This document shows positions 48,144 to 59,475 of a stretch of 64,000 nucleotides of DNA, in pieces. Under the pieces are notes generated by a model, which made no database searches, was not told the origin of the DNA, and saw only the letters and a list, made by a program, of their open reading frames with translations. Source of the stretch: Siniperca chuatsi (lineage: Eukaryota > Chordata > Actinopteri > Centrarchiformes > Sinipercidae); contig NC_058056.1 of the NCBI RefSeq assembly GCF_020085105.1, forward strand, positions 18,958,429 to 19,022,428. The letters are read 5' to 3'. A program made the translations under genes and the position numbers. Position 1 is the first letter of the stretch; every line of letters begins with the position of its first letter.

Positions 48144-49885
48144 TCCCTGTATAAAAGCTGAGATGAATGCAGATCACAAAGTATGAATTTCTCCCCACAT
48201 GACAGCCACTGGTTGCGTACTTGGCAGCCAGTGTTTACAAAAGCTACTCTACCGTGCAAGTCTGAATATGGGTGTGCTGAAAATAGTTAGCATGTGGGAT
48301 GAGAGACAGGGATGGTCCTCTGGCAGGGCAGCAGCTGTTTGATCTTCCCTGGGAGAGAGAGTGAGATGGTGGTTAGGTGAGGGGCCCAAGAGACAGAAGA
48401 GAGAGGAAGCTGGTTAAAGGAAACCGCTGGGGATTGCCATGTGAGGGGACTGCCATTCAGATACAGCCAGTGGTTGGTGCATGAGGTGGGCCAGACAGGA
48501 TCACAGACGGCACGCTGCCTCTGGTCGACTCCACAAGCCACACTCCAAAATTATCTGTTGCACTTAAAGGAATATTTTTCACTTTGATACATTTTTTGTT
48601 TTTTAGCAGGTTCAAGTGTCTGTATTTATTGAGTATCTATATTCTTGTGTATCCATTTGTCTAGAAAGAAGCTAATAAAGGAAGGAAGAACCTGAAAACA
48701 CTTGGAGGATGGAGAGCGGTGTGTGGAATGATGGGATATTCCATGGTTTGAGCTGCATGTGGCCATGAGGGCCAAAATGGGCAGCAAATTCCTTAACAAC
48801 CTGACCAAGATGGACATGCAAAAACAGAAATAGAAATATTATGTATAAAACACACCCTTCTTGTGGTGGCCAAAGGCTGAAGTACATAGGGTTAAACAGG
48901 GCACAAGGGAAATAGATGGTTTGAAATGAGCATGGGTACAGCTGTGGGTGGGTAAAAACATCCTGTAGAAGTTTGCAGCAAACTCTTCTACTCTTAAAAA
49001 GACTTTTGGTGTTTTTATGGGGTTTTGTAGAAGGAATCCCAACATGTCAATGGCTGAGCACAGGCATCAGTTAGATCTGTGCTGCAGTTTTTGCTGTAGA
49101 TACTAAAACTCTAGACGCCATAAAAATGTTTGTTTCAAACACTGTCATTTAGGGTGCAAAACCAGCAACTCTGTGATTGAATCAAACACAACTTAACCCA
49201 AATCTCATCACATAATTATGTTGTGGCTGTTCCCTGAGTCAGTCAGTCATTTCCTAAAAATACTGTAGGGCAGTCTCACTTTGTCTCCTTGCAGATGAGG
49301 CTGGTTTAGAGAAAGGATGATTGTGATAATCACATACATTTTAGCATGTGCTGACTGAAGCCTTAAAAAGGTGTAGTTCAGCTATTTTGTCATTAATTTT
49401 GCTCAAATTTGCTAACTGATTTTTTGTGAAAATGTATTGACTCCAGAAAAACAGCTGAATCTTTCCTTTAGAGGCTGTGCAGTATTTTAATTTCTTGATA
49501 ATGTAATTATACAACCTGCTAAGGAATTTCACTTTGCTCCAACTGATTACATTTTCTCCAAATGTGAGATGTTATGCCATCTTAATTATGAATAGATTTT
49601 AAGAAATAATTTTTTTTTTTTTTTAAAAACATGCTAATACAGATTTTTTTATGATGCTTGTCTTTAATGGACTGATGGAAACTTCACCTCTGATGTTTTC
49701 TTCTGTAACACACCACACAAGAGTGCTGTAAAGAATCAGCATGTGTATTTATTCCTCCAGTAGCTGATCTTAGTAGCAAAACACAATACTGAAATCTCAC
49801 ACCTACTCAATTAACAGATTAATATGGGGAACATTCCAGGTTTGCTCAACATTATAAATAAATGAGCCAATTCACACTTCATTCC
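48144..49885. other. Gene-free stretch between the col10a1 and marcks 3' ends
   Basis: No exon was found. Frames near 48.3-49.0 kb on the minus strand are unconserved. A 16-T run lies near 49,610. Confidence 0.4.
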
Positions 49886-50813
49886 TTTATTCGTCAGTGT
49901 TCACAGAAAATAAACTGAACCCCTATGATCAGTTTGTAGACAATGTTACAGTCAATACTGAATAAGGCGAAGCCTCATTATATACAAAAAAAGACGCTAT
50001 TCAAAGATTGCACCCCTGACTGCCAAATTGTGTGCTTTCTTGTGTCAATTTTAAGTGGTGTTGTAGTCATCACAGCTTGATGCAAAATTTGCTTAAAACA
50101 TCTCCCATTTTATTCAATCTTACAAATGGTGAAAAACAAGAAAACTTCATTTACAATGGGTTATCTGTTAAAAACTTCAGTCATTTAGGTACATCTCAGT
50201 CATAAAACCAGTAATATCAAAGTCTATACAACGTGCATTACTACAGAGTTTTGAAATGGTGGAATCTAAATGGGAAGCGATGCGCACCTATTGTTTTGAC
50301 AGTTAACTAAATCTAGTTCATTAAGGAATGGTTGTGTCCACAGGAGCGTCGACTTTAAGAGTTGTAAACAACTGTGCACTGCAAAGACAACATTTAAGAC
50401 TTGGTTCAGGACTTTCCCTTTAAATATCACAATGTGTCAAATCTTGCAGACACAGCTTTAGTTGCTACATCCAATTGCCTAGCACCAAATACTTTGATAA
50501 AATGTCAAATTCAGCAACGTGTCACAGTCATGGTTTCATGTAGAAAAACATTCACTCTCACATTCGCACTTTCACACTCACCCACATCACAAATGCAAGC
50601 ACCAATGAGCAGTGAGGAAGCAGCATACTCTCCAGTACACCTCCTGTCCATCACTGCCAAGGACGTTGCAGTCATTATGGATGAGATGGTTGCAGAATAG
50701 TAAACAAACACCAACAAAAAATTAACAAAAAAATCCCTGGTTTTAGACAAGTCCTCGCATTCCTTCACACAGGCTCCATCGCCTCCTTCATTCCGGTGTC
50801 TCGTTCAGCAGGA
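49886..50813 (-). other. marcks 3' UTR
   Basis: On the minus strand the nearest strong AATAAA after the stop is at 50,109-50,114, with another at 49,886-49,891. The 3' UTR is therefore about 0.7-0.95 kb. MARCKS messages in mammals also have long, regulated 3' UTRs. Which hexamer is used is unknown. Confidence 0.5.
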
Positions 50814-52508
50814 TTACTCAGCGGTGGCCGTGGCCTCTGCACTGGCTGCCGTCTCTGGTTCAGTAGGTGAAGCTTCAGCTGGTTTCTCCTCTTCTCCTCC
50901 TGCTGCTGCTGCTTCTTCTTCTTCCTTCACCACCTCCTCCTCCTCAGCCTTTGGCTCCTCAGCTGCAGCCTCCTTGGCTCCCTCCTCACCAGCCTCAGCT
51001 GGTTTGGCCTCCTCAGCCGGTGCTTCCTCTGCTGCCGCCTTCTCTCCTTCGGCTGGTTCTTCTGCTACTCCCTCCTCAGACTCCTTCTTGGTCTTCTTAA
51101 AAGAGAAGCCGCTGAGCTTGAAGGATGGTTTCTTGAAGGAGAAACGCTTTTTCTTCTGCTTTCCATCATCCTCGCTGGTAGATGGAGTGCCTTCTTCCGG
51201 CTTGGCAGAAGTCTCTCCGTTTGTGGCGTTGGGCTCCTTCTCACCGTTGGCCTCAGCACCCTCTACTTTCTCTCCTTCATCTTTTGGCGCCTCCTCGGTA
51301 GGAGTGCTGCCATTGGCCTGAACATCAGCTTTGTTGGCCTCCTCTGCAGCTGGAGAGGCATCGCCATTGGTCTTGGCATGGCCATTTTCCTGAAAGGAAA
51401 GGATTAAAATGTAATTCTTAAGCATGCACATCACCATGCTATTTAATTAAAAATGAGTGAGACTGTGTTGATCATGCATCTGAGGACAACACTGGCCTTC
51501 ATGGGAATGTATGCAAGATTATCCCCTACGAAATCTGGCGTGCTGTGATATTTAATCAAATTTAACCACCAGTAGTAACCAATAGGAAAATTGCCCTAAA
51601 ACTGCAGCAACATCTGTTACTAGGAGTGTGACGACAGATCTGTGGCTTTGAGCAGTAGGCTAGTCTGTTAGACCGCAGTACCGCCAGGATCCGCCTGGTG
51701 GCGTTCAGTGTCGAGCCGGTGGAGATAACAGGAATTTGGGGATTTTTTCCCCACTCTTTAAATGACTTGTGTAGTCAACCAATGTGTGTTATTTTAATTT
51801 TAAAATACCTCTCTCATCCCACTATGTGCTTTTCAGAATGTGTTGTTTGATTTTGTGGGTTGTGTGTGTACAACAACGTGGCTCCTTTCTTGGACCTGGC
51901 AACAAAGGCGTGGTAGCGTTTTTTAAAATGGCCATGCCACCAGTGAGAGCGGCCACAAAACCCGCTGCACACATTTCAACCTAATGAATAAAAAAATAAC
52001 CAACAAAAAAAACAACAGCCACAATGTTTAGGAAGCTAAGGCCCCAGAGTAACGGAGTAATGATTGTAATAAATCAAAAATGTCATTTAAACAAGTCTGT
52101 GATAAACTAAACATTCATTAGATTGAATATGAAGCAGGTCAGGCTGTTCAGCTAAAGGGTGAATTTAAAAACAAATGTATGAATTTAAAGCATTCCCCGA
52201 GAAACCTCCAATGTTGCGTTGCAAAATTTAGAAAATTGTAACAATGCACTCGCCGGTGAAAATGGATACATGTGGCCACTTTCCCTGAACGCCGGTGAGC
52301 GTGGGGATGCGCTACAAGGAACATGGAGCACGCCATTGATGCAACACATTGCTAAAATGAGGGAAAAATCCACTTGAGCAATTAAGACTTAAATTATTAA
52401 AATGTAATTTACCTGCCCGTTTGTCTTTGCAGCAACAGCTGCACCTTCCGCTGGCTTTTCTACCGCAGCTTCCTCTTTTCCAGCGGTTTTGGAGATTTGT
52501 GCTCCCAT
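50814..52508 (-). CDS. Myristoylated alanine-rich C-kinase substrate (MARCKS)
   Basis: Two minus-strand exons, 52,508-52,413 and 51,389-50,814, join in phase 0 to 223 residues. The N-terminus MGAQISK is an N-myristoylation signal. The intron falls after NGQ and before ENGHAK, the usual MH2-region splice position. The basic effector domain at about 109-134 carries four serines (116, 121, 125, 128) in FSF/SFKLSGFSF contexts; PKC phosphorylation and calmodulin compete there with binding to acidic lipids and actin. The rest is acidic, Glu/Ala/Pro-rich and predicted disordered. The chain is shorter than mammalian MARCKS (332) and close to MARCKSL1 (about 195). FKLSGFSF and the ENGHAK start favour MARCKS, and an extra Pro before the second serine recalls MARCKSL1. 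The a/b paralogue is not assigned. Confidence 0.93.
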
Positions 52509-52870
52509 GCTTTTTGGTGCAACAAAGGAACCCAACCGATCAAATGAATGAACAAAGACCGCAAGCTTCCTCCCAAAAATTCAAGTCAAACGCCGACACC
52601 TCCTTCTCCAACCGAAGCCGAGGAATCAGCCCGAAACCGAAGTGACCGCAAAGGGACGTGTGAGAACTTGCAAAAATGTGGCAAAGATGGGAAACAAACG
52701 CGAAATCTTTTAATTTTTTCTCGAGCAGAGTTTGTAAATGGAGAAATTGGCCCCGCCGCAAATGAGATGCAGAGTACAACGCCCAAGTCCACTGATGAAT
52801 GGCCACCGGGGCTATGACGACAAAGCCACCCCGTCTCCACCAATCACAAGTCCGAAATCCAACGAGTAGG
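52509..52870 (-). promoter_or_regulatory. marcks promoter and 5' UTR
   Basis: CpG frequency rises upstream of the marcks ATG compared with neighbouring DNA. An inverted CCAAT box (CCAAT on the plus strand near 52,839) lies about 330 bp upstream, suitable for a minus-strand promoter. No TATA box is apparent, as is common for CpG-rich promoters. The start site is not determined. Confidence 0.5.
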
Positions 52871-54829
52871 GGGAGGGGTGGGGGTCATGGAGTGGGGGAT
52901 CATGGACAATGGGAGAGACACAACAACATGGCCAACAACTTGTTTTTATTTCCACTTTAGAGTGCAAAAGCTTGATTTTATTTCTGACTAAAATAACGAC
53001 TGAGATTTCATAAAGCTTTACATGGTCCAGCGGATTACCTTGACGTTGATTTCAAGGAGTGAAATCCCAGAAATCTTTGATAATCCCATACAAATGTATA
53101 GTAAACAATATGTTTAAAGATATGCTTAAAAAACACAAAAATGACCAACATTTGTTTTTACATGTAGATGACGCTTAATTTATATTTTAGTATTTAGGAA
53201 TCTTCATTCTCTGCACTGGCAAACATTTTGGCCACTCTTTAATTTCTAAAAATAAGTGCCATCTACAAGAGCAATAAAATTGTCCCTTTTTGTAATTATA
53301 TCTACATACAATAATATACAATATAATATGCAATAATATAGCCTACAACATTATTGCATATTTTTGTAGATTGTAAAATATAGCTCATATTTTCACCTAA
53401 TTTAGAGTTATTTATATACTAAGCTGCAACAAACAGGGTCAAAGAAGTTGTTTATCACAGCTTTTAAATTGATATGCAAGTGCCAAAACAAGAGCATGTT
53501 TTGGACAGCTGAGCTGAGAAAGCCCTGCTCAGCTGGTCTTATGTTATATCATCAGGCAACCTCCTGACATATGCTTCACTCAGTAAACAGACGTCCCCTG
53601 TAACTATAAGCCCCTGTGCCCACATCTTCCCTCATCCCTCTTCTTGCATAATAGCGTCTTGGCTGCTTATTGCAGCTGGAGCATCCCAGTGACCCAGATA
53701 TAATGAGAGTTTATGGCCCTCTGCTCCAGCAGCCTGCAGTGCTCTGACTCCACCACCGGCCACAAGTCTCCTCTCTCTGCCATCACTGCCTGACCCACAT
53801 CTCCATGGTTACCAGTCCAAAATGGCTGCAAGGAAGAGGCTGCACGTCGAGGGCTTTAGCGATCATGACTCCTGGATATGGAGAAGTAGGGTGAGAGTAA
53901 GTTCAAAACTAAGCAGTGCAGACAACAGTTTGAGGATTAGGGTGACTTCTTTCAGCCACCCTCCCTTCTTCAGGCTAAATAGGCCACGCTCATTGTTGTG
54001 ATATTCTGATTACATGCAAAGCTGTAATTATCATGGTGAGCTGCCATGAATATGTAAACAAGGGGACAAAGCCAGCAGGGCATGAAGTGTTTTCAACAAG
54101 CATAATGAAACCCAGACATTCAGACATAAAGACTTCACCTGTCTGGAAGATACCTTATCATGTGAGTATTCTGGAGTGTGCAACTATTGCACAATTCTGC
54201 CTTAACTTTTAAAAAGGCACAAATCAACACAAAATCTTAAACATGCTAAAAGTTTCCATTAAACTCACTTTAAATCATGTCAAATTGAACCCTTTAATGG
54301 TCAATAAAAAACAATGATTGTTTTTTCAATTGACCACACAGTTTTGAAATTATGAACCTCTACCAAACAGTTGAGTTGTCCATTTTTGATAAATGTCCTT
54401 CTCTACCAAATGGTAAATGTGTCCATTTACAGTAAAAGTACATTTTTAACAATCTGCACAGATTTTTCTTCATTAAAGCGAAATAAAAGACATGTTTTTA
54501 TGGACAAGAGCAATGTCTAAAACCCATAATTAAAAGATTTTACATATCACATAAACATGAACCATTTTTTAAGATAATTTACAGTGAGAGTTTTACTAAC
54601 AAAATTTCATTTGAAACTGTCTGGATTTTGATGCATTTACTAATAAGAGTAAGTGTTGATCTGAAACCTCAGACTACAGTGGCCGGTCCAGTCTAGTCTG
54701 TCTAATGATCTGTAGCAAACATTTACATTTTTAACACCCAAGATTCAGGTCTGTAAAATGTCCCTCATATATTTCATGTTACACAAACAGACTAAACTGT
54801 GTTTAAAAAGAATAATTGTTTGATATAGA
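52871..54829. other. Intergenic region between marcks and fyn, one possible conserved block
   Basis: No coding exon was found. The segment at about 53,985-54,065 combines an ATGCAAA octamer-like word, a GTAATTAT homeodomain-like core and GTAAACAA forkhead-like core in non-repetitive sequence, so it could be a conserved enhancer. This is only a suggestion from motif density. Confidence 0.3.
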
Positions 54830-55055
54830 GCTGGAACAGTCAAATAATCGATTAGTCGATTGACAGGAAATTAATAAGCAACAATTATCGATTAACCTTT
54901 CAAGTCATTTTTCAAGACATCACCTCGTACTCTGGGAAACTCTGATGGACATTTTCACTTTTTTCTGACATTTTATGGACAAAACAATGAATTGATTAAT
55001 ACCAAAAAGTAATCAACCGTTTATTAGACAATGAAATAATTGTTAACTGCAGATC
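54830..55055. repeat. hAT-like MITE, partial
   Basis: TAGAGCTGGAACAGTCAAAT at the left and AATTGTTAACTGCAG at the right are degraded ends of the same family as at 13.3 and 57.2 kb. The body has the ATAATCGATTAGTCGATTG and GGGAAACTCTGATG blocks. Confidence 0.65.
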
Positions 55056-55639
55056 TGATCTGCTACATGTAATGGAGTGGCTTTCTTAGGTGGCAGAGTG
55101 GGTTGACCATTAATGGTTGGTAGTTTGGTAGTGACATGTTGCATTTTGCACCCAATATTCCCTCTCAGTGGCTGAACATTGCTGATGTTTTCATTAATAC
55201 ATAACGAGGTACTGTTTTCCAGTTTCAGCTGCTTAGCAAGCTTCCAGTGAGAGCAGTTTATCACCTGAACGCCTGAAATAAGAAGCTACTACGTGATTTG
55301 TTTTGCCTATCGATAATTAGGGGACTTTACACTGCTGTTATTCATGTGCCATTCATGGAGGGCCAATTGTGTATGCAGGTTTAATTCCAACACACAAACA
55401 AAACCTCACTATGATTTTAGTTTTAAACAAAAATGAATCCACTTAGGCCACGATGGGACATTGTTGAATACAACGCAATTAAACAAAAATGAGACCCAAA
55501 GATTTGTGAATTTCTTCTTCTTTAAGCCAAATTAACGTATTTTTCTGTATGAGGTTCTGTGTTTGTTATTCATATTTAAAGACTAAAAATTAGTGTAAAG
55601 AGAGCTCTTATAACTTGAATAAACACCGACAACTTGCCA

Positions 55640-56360
55640 ACCTTGCCCTGTTTTTCAGTCCGTCCACAGACGAGGAGGTGTTCCACTATACATTGTAATC
55701 TCTTATTGGAGGAAAGCGGTGTCAAACACAGCTCTTGTGTCGGCGTGGATCCGCATCAGCCTACGCAATCACAGCTGCGTCAAGACGCACACAGATAAAC
55801 CGGAAAATGGAACAGCATTTGCTGGTCAAAATAAAAGCACAAAAGCTAGTAATTTAGAAATCATGCATTGGGAGTGCTTAACATAATCTTACTAATACAT
55901 AATTAGTGGCGTTACTATCTTATACACGGGTTAAAAACATTAGATTCATTTTTGTTTGATACAAATATTCTTTATTCTTGTTTTCACCTTGAAATGACAT
56001 GTTTTCGTTTACAGCTTTATTTTGACAGGTTAAACCAGAAGCTGTATATGTTGTTGTTGTGAACTTGACACTGGTCGCCATCGTCATCATCAGTACGCAC
56101 GGCGGCGACAGGAGCTCCTGAATCGGCAGGGACGGGTATCCCACCGCTATTCTCTCTCAATGCGAAGAAAAAACACCAACAGAGAGTAGAAAAATATCGG
56201 CGGTTTCCCTCCAACGAAAGTCCCTCTGTAAACTCCGATGGATTAATCTGATTTGTCTGCGGTAAGCACGCCTTTTCTATCCTGTGTTGAATTTCAATCG
56301 GTCCACCCGCCTTGTCCCCTATTTTGCGCTGTGGACTGCGAGATGAATTCATCTCGGGAG
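55640..56360 (+). promoter_or_regulatory. Candidate fyn upstream promoter (CpG-rich)
   Basis: By my count there are about 35 CpG dinucleotides in 720 bp, several times the density of the flanks. A good donor, CTGCG|GTAAGC, lies near 56,260, which would suit an untranslated first exon of fyn. No TATA box was seen. The distance of 7.5 kb to the first coding exon is plausible for fyn, which uses several 5' non-coding exons in mammals. It could equally serve another transcript in either direction. Confidence 0.35.
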
Positions 56361-56801
56361 AGCAGAGGAGATAAATAACACATTGTGGGTCGCTGCAATC
56401 CAGCCAGTATTCACTCCAGTCATTCTGCAGATGTAGGTGCGTGTATTTGACGGATAACTTTGCCCACAGGAGGGGACGAAACTGAGAGAGTGGTAGTGGT
56501 CTCGTAATTGTGGATGATGTTTTGCAGGGCTGTGATTGTAGAGAGGGAGCTCTTGTGTTGCAGCAGCAGGGATGGATGCGCTGCAGAGCTGACCACTAAG
56601 GCCATGCACACACATGATAAACGCCACAATGGCCTGCAGACAGCCTCCCATTGATTCACCCCCAAATAATTGTCAAATGTTTCAAGCTAATTGCATTGCC
56701 AAGCTGTTAAATATCCAATTAAAGCTGTCCTAATCGGGTTATCTGATGTGTCTGGAGGTGCAGCCATCCATCTTGTAGGCAAACACAGGGGGTGATATAA
56801 A

Positions 56802-56822
56802 GTGTGTGTGTGTGTGTGTGTG
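56802..56822 (+). repeat. (GT)n microsatellite
   Basis: An uninterrupted GT run of about 10 units, followed by GCGCGC. Ordinary simple repeat. Confidence 0.9.
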
Positions 56823-57211
56823 CGCGCAGCTGTGAGCTAAAGCCTCAGTTGTATTCATGTGTAATAAGTTAGGCAGTAGTTGTGTGTTGGTTTGCAAATA
56901 TGTACTCAGCTCCCTGAAGCTGTGGGTATTCAGCCTGCCATTGGTCCATGAATGGCTACACAACTGGCATGCATGATATGTATTAAATGTGAATGAAATG
57001 AGTTGCATATCAGGGTTCATAGACCATGTACATGCCCTCTCTGTCCATAGTGGCACAGAAGCTGATACTTGTCACTTTAGGATTTTAGGTTAAAATGAAA
57101 TGTCATCACAAAGGTGAGATATTTAGCCCAGTTGAAGCCAAATGTGTTAAAAAATATATCTAGTAGTTGTTTGACTGTTTTTGTGTCAGTCAGCAAATGA
57201 CACACATACAG

Positions 57212-57867
57212 CCAGGCCTGCAACTAATGATTATTTTCATTTAGAGTTGCAACGATTAGTCGATCAACAGAAAATTATTGGCAACTATTTTGATAATCGA
57301 TTAAATGTCGAATATTTGAGGGTTTCAGCTTCTCAGATGTGATGATTTGCTGCTTTTCCTTTTCTTAACATTATTGTGAGCTGAATATCTTTTAGGTTTG
57401 TTGATCAGACAAAACAACACATTTGAAGACGTCACTTTGGGCTCTAGGAAATTGATGAGCATGTTTCATTGTTTTACAAACTAATCGATTAATCGAGAAA
57501 ATAATCTGCAGATTAATCAATAGTTGCAGCCCTATTTTCTTTATGGATTCATTTGCCAATTATTTACTCAATTAATTGAATAATTGAATCAGAAAATAGT
57601 GAATAATATCCATCCAGGTGTCCCAGAGTCCTAGTTGACGTATTCAGAAGTATTGTTTTGTCCAACCAACAGTCCAAAACCCAAAGATATTCAGTTTCTA
57701 ATGATACAAAACAGAGAAAAGCAGCAAATTGTCACAGTGAAGAAAGTGACACCAGATAAATTTGTACTTTTTTGCTTATAAAAATGACAAACAATTCTCA
57801 AAATAGTTGCCAATTCATTTTTTTTGACAATCTACTAATCAATTAATCATCTAATTGTTGCAGCTCT
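57212..57867. mobile_element. hAT-like MITE (outer) carrying a second hAT-like MITE
   Basis: The outer element is flanked by a perfect 8-bp target-site duplication, ACATACAG, at 57,204-57,211 and 57,868-57,875. Its ends are CCAGGCCTGCAAC and GTTGCAGCTCT. An 8-bp duplication and CAGGGCTGCAAC-like termini are typical of hAT elements. The inner element occupies 57,242-57,534. There is no transposase frame. Confidence 0.8.
57242..57534. mobile_element. hAT-like MITE (inner, nested)
   Basis: The termini TAGAGTTGCAAC and GTTGCAGCCCTA are inverted. Flanking TTTTCATT (57,234-57,241) and TTTTCTTT (57,535-57,542) form an 8-bp duplication with one mismatch. It interrupts the outer copy of the same family, so it moved later. 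Confidence 0.75.
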
Positions 57868-58944
57868 ACATACAGAACTCACACACCATGTGGCTCGTGC
57901 CTCAGTTTGCACTTTCTGTCAACCCAAGTGTTATTCAGTTCTACCAGAAAACTTCCAACCTCCATCACTGCACACCCACCACATCATAATTTCCAGTGGA
58001 TTCTTACATTGTCCATTGCCCTCCACTGGCACAAGATTTGGAAAGAACTGTTTAAACCCCCCCAGTGCAAACTGACAGGCAGAAGCAGCAAGAATCTGCT
58101 CCTGTTTATGGAAAAAAAAAAGTTAATGTTTTTCTAATTTGCCCTTTTCTCCCATTTGGAAAATATTCATCTGCTAGGCACAAATCTTACTGACTGAATG
58201 GACATTTACAATGGGCTCAGTGATTTAACAACATGACTCAACTGTGAACATTGTGACACCAAAACACAGTTAGGCTTAAACCCACATACTGTATGAAGCT
58301 CAGCTGTGGGTTTTATAACTGGCTCATTCAGTACATGAAGAATGCTTTGAAAGCCTTAACACTGCATTTCATTGTGCTGATAATCTTGTAGCAGAGTGCA
58401 ATGTGGTCATTGTCTTGTTGTTTATACACTGAATGAACTCAGTTGTCTGACACAAGCAAATATTGTAACTATTCAGAGAATGGCTGCCATAAGGAGGAGA
58501 TTGTCAGAGTTGTACCAAATCCAGTTAACACAGCAGCGAGTTTCATGCGCATTCAAATGGCACACAACTGAAAATGATCCTCTTTTAGGTGACTTCTTTG
58601 ATGAAATAACAGAAAGTTGTATTTTGGTGAATAAGGTCGTCGCAAGTGCATCTTCAGTAGGAGGGGTGTGGGAGGTTTGACCTTGTTTTGTGCCATGTCA
58701 ATGATCTGAGAGTAAAGGGACCCCACACTTCAAATTAAACAGAGCGGTATTGTTACTGTCTGTGTTGAATTGCAAAATAGAGATTTGTAAGTAAATAATG
58801 AATGCAGTCATGCAGATTTAATGACCAGTTGAGCAAAGTCTATAAGTCAAAATTTAGGTTTAAAGCACTTTAACTAATACTAACTAATATAGCAAAGAAA
58901 TAACATCAGGTCAGCTTGTTAGCAATTAAATAGTGTGTTCCCAT
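57868..58944. other. Presumed fyn upstream or intronic DNA, nothing recognised
   Basis: Only unconserved short frames. No exon with convincing splice signals and no named repeat. Confidence 0.4.
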
Positions 58945-59475
58945 TGGAGCTGAAACCATTAGCCTATTATTTTGAACTATTTTGGTAATCTGTTCATTTC
59001 TTCTAGAAAAAAATCCCTGTTTCCAGCTTCTTAACTGTCAGGATTTGCTGCTTTTCTTTATCATTATTATTAATATAATGGGTTTTGGACTGATGGTCAG
59101 AAAAAACAAAGCATTTAAAGACTTCTGGTAAATTATACTGGCCATTTTTAAACTATTTTATGATATTTTATAGACAGAAAGATGAACTGATTAATCTTGA
59201 AAACAGGGCTACAGCTAATGATTATTTTCATTATCAATTAAACTGCAGATTGCATTTTTGATTAATAGATTAATCATTTAGTCTATGAAATGTCAAAAAA
59301 TAATACTAAAAAATTTCCATCAACATTTTCCCAGAGTCCAAGATGACGTCTTCAGATGTCTTGTTTTGTCCGACCAGCAGTCCAAAACCCAAGGATATTT
59401 AATTTACAATGATATAAAACAGAAAAAGCAGCAAATCTTCACATTTGAGAAGCTGCAAAGAGAAATGTGCTCTTG
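58945..59475. repeat. Two adjoining hAT-like MITE fragments
   Basis: The left fragment (GAGCTGAAACCATTAGCC..., body TTTCCAGCTTCTTAACTGTC) adjoins a second that starts CAGGGCTACAGCTAATGATT near 59,207. The second retains CCAGCAGTCCAAAACCCAAG and TTTGAGAAGCTGCAAAGAG. Both are decayed copies of the family at 57.2 kb. Confidence 0.65.

Noticed and set aside
50824-51321. Long plus-strand frames opposite marcks exon 2
   Set aside because: Shadow of the acidic, Glu/Ala-rich minus-strand MARCKS coding sequence; low-complexity Ser/Ala translation.
51390-51437. ATG at 51,437 as the marcks start
   Set aside because: The 16 codons before 51,389 are intron sequence. The true start, MGAQISK with a myristoylation signal, is in the exon at 52,508-52,413.
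56017-56665. Minus-strand frames of 74-111 codons in the CpG-rich region
   Set aside because: No family resemblance, no splice consistency; explained by higher GC content of a probable promoter.
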